From NCBI GenBank assembly GCA_002422085.1, contig DISZ01000008.1, forward strand, positions 1 to 64,000: a stretch of DNA of 64,000 nt, written 5' to 3'. The notes beneath the pieces were generated by a model that saw nothing but the letters and a program-made list of their open reading frames with translations, ran no database searches and was not told the DNA's origin. This DNA is from Rhodobacteraceae bacterium UBA6197 (GTDB lineage Bacteria > Pseudomonadota > Alphaproteobacteria > Rhodobacterales > Rhodobacteraceae). This document shows, one piece after another, positions 60,408-64,000 of the stretch (position 1 is its first letter; every line of letters starts with the position of its first letter). Made by a program: the position numbers and the translations under genes.

Positions 60408-61586
60408 ATGAATGCGGCAGATACCGCCTGGATCATGACGGCGACGGCGCTGGTGCTGCTCATGTCGCTGCCGGGGCTTGCGATGTTCTATGGCGGGCTG
60501 GTGCGGGCGCGCAACGTGCTGTCGGTGTTCACCCAGTGTTTTGCGATTGCCGCGCTGATGAGCGTGCTGTGGCTGCTGGCAGGCTATTCCATCGCCTTTG
60601 GCACCGGCAACGGCTTTTGGGGCGGGCTGGGCCACGCGGCGCTGCGCGGCGTTGAGGCGGGCACGCTGAAAGGCACCCTGCCCGAGGTCCTGTTCTTTGC
60701 CTTTCAGATGACCTTTGCGATCATCACCCCGGCGCTGATCGTCGGCGCCTTTGTCGAGCGGGTGAACTTTGCCTTCGTGCTGGCGTTTTCGGGCCTGTGG
60801 ATGCTGCTGGTCTATGCGCCGGTCGCGCATTGGATCTGGGGCGGCGGCATGCTGTCGGATGGCGGCATCTTTGGCGCGATCGGCACGCATGACTTTGCCG
60901 GCGGCATCGTGGTGCATGAAACCGCCGGGCTGGCGGCGCTGCTGCTGGCGGCGTTGATCGGGCCGCGCCGGCACCGCACGACGCCACCGCACAGCCCCGG
61001 CATGGTGGCGATGGGCGCCGGGATGCTGTGGGTCGGCTGGTTCGGATTCAACGGCGGCTCGCAACTGGCCGCCGATGGCGGGGCCGCGATGGCGATCACC
61101 GCCACCCATATCTCGGCCGCCGCGGCCAGCCTGTCCTGGGCGGCGTGGGAGCGGATCAAGTTTGGCCGCGCCTCGCTGGTCGGGATCGTGACCGGCACGA
61201 TTGCCGGGCTGGCCTCGATCACGCCGGCCTCGGGCTATGTCGGGCCGCTGGCGGCGCTGGCGATCGGCACGATTGCCGGGGTGCTGTGCCAAGAGGCGGT
61301 CAACCTGATCCGCAACAAGACCACGATCGACGACACATTGGATGTGTTTGCCGTGCATGGCGTGGGCGGCATCTTTGGCACCATCATGGTCGCGGTCTTC
61401 GGCGCCGGCAGCTTTGTCGCGCAGTTTGGCGCGCTGGCGCTGGTCGGGCTCTGGACCCTTGGGATGAGCTGGCTGATCGCCAGGGGCCTTGGCTTCATCA
61501 TGCCGCTCCGGGTGGACCGCGAGGCCGAAAGCAACGGGCTGGACCTGTCCACCCACGGCGAGCGCGCCTATGAGATGAATTCCTGA
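60408..61586 (+). CDS. amtB: Ammonium transporter
   Basis: A 392-aa inner-membrane Amt/Rh channel with about eleven hydrophobic segments. The first pore His is in YAPVAHWIWGGGML and the second in FAVHGVGGIFGTI. The N-terminal segment LLMSLPGLAMFYGGLVRARNVLSV is the Amt signature. There is no long signal peptide (it starts MNAADTAWIMTATALVLL). The ATG at 60408 has GGAGG upstream. No glnK gene lies next to it, unlike in most bacteria, so its PII partner must be encoded elsewhere. Confidence 0.96.
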   Translation: MNAADTAWIMTATALVLLMSLPGLAMFYGGLVRARNVLSVFTQCFAIAALMSVLWLLAGYSIAFGTGNGFWGGLGHAALRGVEAGTLKGTLPEVLFFAFQMTFAIITPALIVGAFVERVNFAFVLAFSGLWMLLVYAPVAHWIWGGGMLSDGGIFGAIGTHDFAGGIVVHETAGLAALLLAALIGPRRHRTTPPHSPGMVAMGAGMLWVGWFGFNGGSQLAADGGAAMAITATHISAAAASLSWAAWERIKFGRASLVGIVTGTIAGLASITPASGYVGPLAALAIGTIAGVLCQEAVNLIRNKTTIDDTLDVFAVHGVGGIFGTIMVAVFGAGSFVAQFGALALVGLWTLGMSWLIARGLGFIMPLRVDREAESNGLDLSTHGERAYEMNS

Positions 61587-61604
61587 CCGCGAAACGCCGC
61601 TGGC

Positions 61605-62054
61605 CTAGCCGTAAAGCACCTTGGCGCGGGCCTCGAACGCCCGTACCACGCGGCGCATCGCTTCGTCGAACACCACCCCGATGACCTTTTGCAAGATCAG
61701 GTTGCGAAACTCGAAATCGACGAAAAACTCCAGATCGCAGCCGCCCTCGGGGCGATCGGCGAAGGTCCACCAGCTGTGCAGGTGCTTGAACGGTCCGTCG
61801 AGATAGTCGATCTCGACGCGGTGCCGCGCGGGCCACAGCGTCGCCCGGCTGCCAAAGCGTTCGCGAAACACCTTGAACGAGATCACCAGATCCGCCTCGA
61901 GCACCTCGGAGCCCTCGGGCCCCGGCCTGCGCGACCGGACCCGCGCGGCCGAGTTCCACGGCAGAAATTCGGGATAACGCGCGACATCCGCGACCAGATC
62001 ATACATCTGCGCCGCCGTGTAGGGCATCACCCGTTTTTCCGAATGTGTCGGCAT
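61605..62054 (-). CDS. RatA/Coq10-type START-domain protein
   Basis: A 149-aa polyketide-cyclase/START-fold protein (MPYTAAQMYDLVADVARYPEFLPW; FEFRNLILQKVIGVVFDEAMRRVVRAFEARA). Relatives include mitochondrial Coq10, which binds ubiquinone, and E. coli RatA. A ubiquinone-related role is more likely in a respiring alphaproteobacterium, but this is inference. It is convergent with amtB, with 18 bases between stops and no terminator. Confidence 0.9.
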   Translation of the reverse strand: MPTHSEKRVMPYTAAQMYDLVADVARYPEFLPWNSAARVRSRRPGPEGSEVLEADLVISFKVFRERFGSRATLWPARHRVEIDYLDGPFKHLHSWWTFADRPEGGCDLEFFVDFEFRNLILQKVIGVVFDEAMRRVVRAFEARAKVLYG

Positions 62055-62133
62055 TCGCGCCCTTTCAGCAATCCAACCCGTGACTTTCCAACCGTCTTTG
62101 CGGTAAGTGGGGGCCGGAAATCAAGAGGAAGCC

Positions 62134-62673
62134 ATGCCCCACCGCCCCTATGTGATCGATCAGATGATCTCGGCCAAGGCCATTGCGGCGCGGGTCGAGG
62201 CGCTGGCGCAAGAAATCACCGAGGCCTACAAGGGCAGCGACAAGCTGGTGGTGGTCGGCCTGTTGCGCGGCTCTTTCGTGTTCATCGCCGATCTGGTGCG
62301 CGAGATCGACCTGCCGGTGCAGGTCGATTTTCTCGAGGCCTCCAGCTATGGCGACGAGATGACCTCATCGCGCGAGGTGCGGATCCTGAAAGACCTGCGG
62401 TCCGGGATCGAGGGTCAGGATGTGCTGGTCGTCGAGGATATCGTCGATACCGGCTTTACGCTGAACCATGTGCTGCACATGCTGCGCGCCCGCGGGCCAC
62501 GCCGGCTGGAGGTTTGCGCGCTGCTGGACAAACCGACGCGGCGCGAGGTGCCGGTCAAGGCCACCTGGACCGGGTTCGAGATCCCGGACGAATTCGTCGT
62601 CGGCTATGGCATCGACTTTGCCCAGCGCAACCGGAACCTGCCCTATATCGGCAAGGTGCGGTTCACCGAATGA
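62134..62673 (+). CDS. hpt: Hypoxanthine phosphoribosyltransferase
   Basis: Purine salvage enzyme of 179 aa making IMP/GMP from hypoxanthine/guanine and PRPP. The PRPP-binding loop VLVVEDIVDTGFTLNHVL lies at about residues 97-114, with KLVVVGLLRGSFVFIADL near the N-terminus and VGYGIDFAQRNRNLPYIG at the end. The ATG at 62134 has AGAGGA upstream; an in-frame codon 27 bases earlier is less likely. The stop overlaps the next small gene. Confidence 0.95.
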   Translation: MPHRPYVIDQMISAKAIAARVEALAQEITEAYKGSDKLVVVGLLRGSFVFIADLVREIDLPVQVDFLEASSYGDEMTSSREVRILKDLRSGIEGQDVLVVEDIVDTGFTLNHVLHMLRARGPRRLEVCALLDKPTRREVPVKATWTGFEIPDEFVVGYGIDFAQRNRNLPYIGKVRFTE

Positions 62674-62861
62674 ACCTGACGTGGCTTTTGCGGATGTCGA
62701 AATGGGCCCGCAGGCCACCGTCATGGGGCCGGGTCAAGCTGGTCGCGCTTGTCGTGGGGCTGTGTCTTTTGCTGTTCGCGCTGGAAAGGGCAGGGCTTTG
62801 GCCTGATTGGGCGACCCTGCCCGCCGGACGCCGGGTCGGGGGCGCGGGATTTCGCCCCTGA
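62670..62861 (+). CDS. Small single-pass membrane protein
   Basis: A 63-aa ORF (MNLTWLLRMSKWARRPPS...) with a basic N-terminus, one membrane segment at about residues 23-40 (VKLVALVVGLCLLLFAL) and a Trp/Pro-containing tail. The ATG overlaps the hpt stop (ATGA). Similar small proteins after hpt seem familiar from other Rhodobacteraceae, but I know no function. Confidence 0.72.
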   Translation: MNLTWLLRMSKWARRPPSWGRVKLVALVVGLCLLLFALERAGLWPDWATLPAGRRVGGAGFRP

Positions 62862-62966
62862 GGACGCGGGTTTTCGCCGACTCCTTTTGCGATTCTTCAA
62901 TCAGTTCAGCTTGTTGTCAGCAGATCGGCGGCTAGTGCGGCCAGTGACCCAATCAGGAGACTGGCA

Positions 62967-63437
62967 ATGAAGAAACTTCTTATGGCCTTGACGGCGGGCG
63001 CGCTGATGACCGGCAGCGCCAGCTTTGCGCTGGATCTGAACGATCCCGAAGAGATCGTGACCGCGCGTCACGGCTATATGCTGATGATGGCGATGAGCCT
63101 TGCCCCGCTGGGGGCCATGGCCAAGGGTCAGGCCCCCTATGATGCGGCGCAGGCCAAGACCGCGGCCGGCAATCTGGCCGCCCTCGCCTCGCTGGATGCG
63201 GCGATGGTCTGGGTCGATGGCACCGACGCCGCCACCACCGAGGACAGCTTTGCCCTGCCCGAGGCTTTCGCAAATCCTGACCTCCGCGCGGAAAAACAGG
63301 CGGCGCTGAAGGCGGCCGCGATTGAGCTGGCCTCGGCGGCGGGCAGCGATGTCGCGGCGCTGAAAACCGGCATGGCAGCCGTGGGCGCGGCCTGCAGCGA
63401 TTGCCACAAACTATACCGCAAGCCCGAATCCGAGTAA
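62967..63437 (+). CDS. cycF: Class II c-type cytochrome (cytochrome c'/c556/c554 type)
   Basis: A 156-aa periplasmic cytochrome. The signal peptide covers about the first 21 residues (MKKLLMALTAG...ASFA|LD). The single haem site CSDCH lies near the C-terminus (about residue 143), as in four-helix class II cytochromes. The RHGYM motif at the start of the mature protein provides a likely sixth-ligand Met, pointing to the low-spin c556/c554 type and away from ligand-free c'. In Rhodobacter sphaeroides cycF (c554) is followed by cycG, and the order here matches. The ATG at 62967 has AGGAG upstream. Confidence 0.82.
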   Translation: MKKLLMALTAGALMTGSASFALDLNDPEEIVTARHGYMLMMAMSLAPLGAMAKGQAPYDAAQAKTAAGNLAALASLDAAMVWVDGTDAATTEDSFALPEAFANPDLRAEKQAALKAAAIELASAAGSDVAALKTGMAAVGAACSDCHKLYRKPESE

Positions 63438-63443
63438 GCCTGA

Positions 63444-63469
63444 CGGGCGGGGGCCTCGCCCCCCGCCCG
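63444..63469 (+). terminator. GC-rich hairpin after the cytochrome gene
   Basis: CGGGCGGGGGC and GCCCCCCGCCCG form an 11-bp stem with one bulge and a CTC loop, 6 bases after the stop. No T run follows, so it may be leaky or act as a 3' stabiliser and allow read-through into the next cytochrome gene. Confidence 0.55.
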
Positions 63470-63530
63470 TTCCACCACCCCGCCGTTCCACCACCCCGCC
63501 GTTCCACCACCCCGCCCGTTCCACCACCGC
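63469..63530. repeat. 16-bp tandem repeat between the two cytochrome genes
   Basis: GTTCCACCACCCCGCC occurs three times in perfect tandem (63469-63484, 63485-63500, 63501-63516), then, after one extra C, as a shortened fourth copy (63518-63530). The period is not a multiple of three and no frame is used, so it is non-coding. Confidence 0.9.
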
Positions 63531-63551
63531 GACCCTGACAGGAGACGACCC

Positions 63552-64000
63552 ATGCGCCGACTGATCCGCCTTTTCCTTGTTCTGGCGCCAATCGGGGCGA
63601 TCTTGTTCTGGCTCATCACCCGCCCCTCTCCGCTGCCCGCCGATGCGCTGGCCGGGCTGGTCGCGGACCCGGCGCATGGCGAACAGGTGTTCTGGGCGGG
63701 CGGTTGCGCCTCGTGCCATATGGCCAAGGGCGCCACCGGCGATCAGATGCTGAGCCTGGGCGGCGGCCAAAGGTTCGCCTCGCCCTTTGGCACTTTCATC
63801 GCGCCCAATATCTCGAATGACCCCGATCAGGGCATCGGCCGCTGGAGCACGCAGGATCTGGCCAATGCGATGCTGCGCGGCGTCTCGCCCAAGGGTGCGC
63901 ATTACTACCCGATCTTTCCCTATGCGAGCTACGCCAAGGCCACCCCGCAAGACGTGGTCGATCTGCGCGCCTATCTGGCAGGACTGCCCGCTGTCGCCAC
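63552..64000 (+). CDS. cycG: Membrane-anchored cytochrome c, partial (C-terminus off the right edge)
   Basis: The first 149 residues are present. An uncleaved N-terminal anchor is likely (RLIRLFLVLAPIGAILFWLI, about residues 3-22). A cytochrome c domain follows with the haem motif CASCH at about residue 52, the segment FGTFIAPNISNDPDQGIGRW, and YPIFPYASYAKAT with an axial-ligand-type region. The pattern fits the di-haem cytochrome subunit family (as in CycG or alcohol-dehydrogenase cytochrome subunits), so a second CxxCH is expected beyond the edge. The ATG at 63552 has AGGAG upstream. Confidence 0.82.
   Translation, partial: MRRLIRLFLVLAPIGAILFWLITRPSPLPADALAGLVADPAHGEQVFWAGGCASCHMAKGATGDQMLSLGGGQRFASPFGTFIAPNISNDPDQGIGRWSTQDLANAMLRGVSPKGAHYYPIFPYASYAKATPQDVVDLRAYLAGLPAVA

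Noticed and set aside
1..64000. CRISPR arrays, tRNA or rRNA genes, insertion sequences, phage or toxin-antitoxin islands
   Set aside because: None seen on either strand. The repeats present are short hairpin elements and one 16-bp tandem array, and the RatA-like protein has no RatB neighbour and is more likely Coq10-type.

Overview
The window is 64 kb of GC-rich (roughly two thirds G+C by eye), densely packed chromosomal DNA. Gene content and order point to a Rhodobacter-like member of the Rhodobacteraceae (Alphaproteobacteria). The indicators are a cbbR/cbbF-cbbP-cbbT-gap Calvin cycle cluster, dusB(nifR3)-ntrB-ntrC-ntrY-ntrX followed by trkA-trkH-hfq-hflX, bifunctional ispDF, a class II c-type cytochrome next to a membrane-anchored cytochrome c, and the hairpin-rich intergenic repeat typical of this family. 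I saw no rRNA, tRNA, CRISPR array, insertion sequence, phage gene or integrase. No intergenic stretch reaches 300 bases, so this reads as core chromosome and not as an island.

Layout. 1-4.8 kb: Calvin cycle operon on the minus strand (fbp, prk, tkt, gap; gap runs off the left edge), divergent from cbbR, with a CbbR-type site between. 5.9-7.3 kb: an AhpD-like protein and a quinone oxidoreductase follow cbbR. 7.4-18.5 kb: a glycogen operon on the minus strand (glgP, glgB, glgC, glgA, glgX, pgm) with overlapping start/stop codons, divergent from a GH13 alpha-glucosidase. 20.4-22 kb: a PhoR-like kinase without a visible phoB, and an unknown receiver-like protein. 22-28.7 kb: a myo-inositol catabolic operon (iolR, iolC, iolD, iolE, a small membrane ORF, iolB) with two perfect IolR-type operators. 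28.8-33.2 kb: gamma-carbonic anhydrase, gmk, yicC, a PAS protein and class II DAHP synthase. 33.4-39.8 kb: a GlxA-type regulator, then a five-gene branched-chain amino-acid/amide ABC transporter. 39.9-45.8 kb: guaA, a monooxygenase-like/GNAT fusion, a 3-hydroxyisobutyrate dehydrogenase homologue and a penicillin acylase family protein. 46-57.9 kb: hflX, hfq, trkH, trkA, ntrX, ntrY, ntrC, ntrB, dusB, all on the minus strand. 58-62.9 kb: ispDF, pgpA, a CinA C-terminal-type amidase, amtB, ratA, hpt and a small membrane protein. 63-64 kb: a class II cytochrome c and the start of a membrane-anchored cytochrome c.

How it fits together. The left third covers carbon storage and use: CO2 fixation feeds triose and hexose phosphates, and the glg genes store and mobilise glycogen. 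The centre handles uptake and catabolism of inositol and nitrogenous organics. The right part holds global nitrogen control (NtrBC, NtrYX), K+ uptake and RNA-level regulation (Hfq), with an ammonium transporter close by. Both NtrC and NtrX lack the GAFTGA loop needed to contact sigma-54, which agrees with the sigma-70-dependent NtrC known from Rhodobacter.

I found no convincing wholly new multi-gene system. The items most worth following up are the composite hairpin repeats (two copies with covarying stems), the small membrane ORF inside the iol operon, the two IolR operators, the ABM-GNAT fusion, and several undescribed palindromes and short tandem repeats in intergenic DNA.
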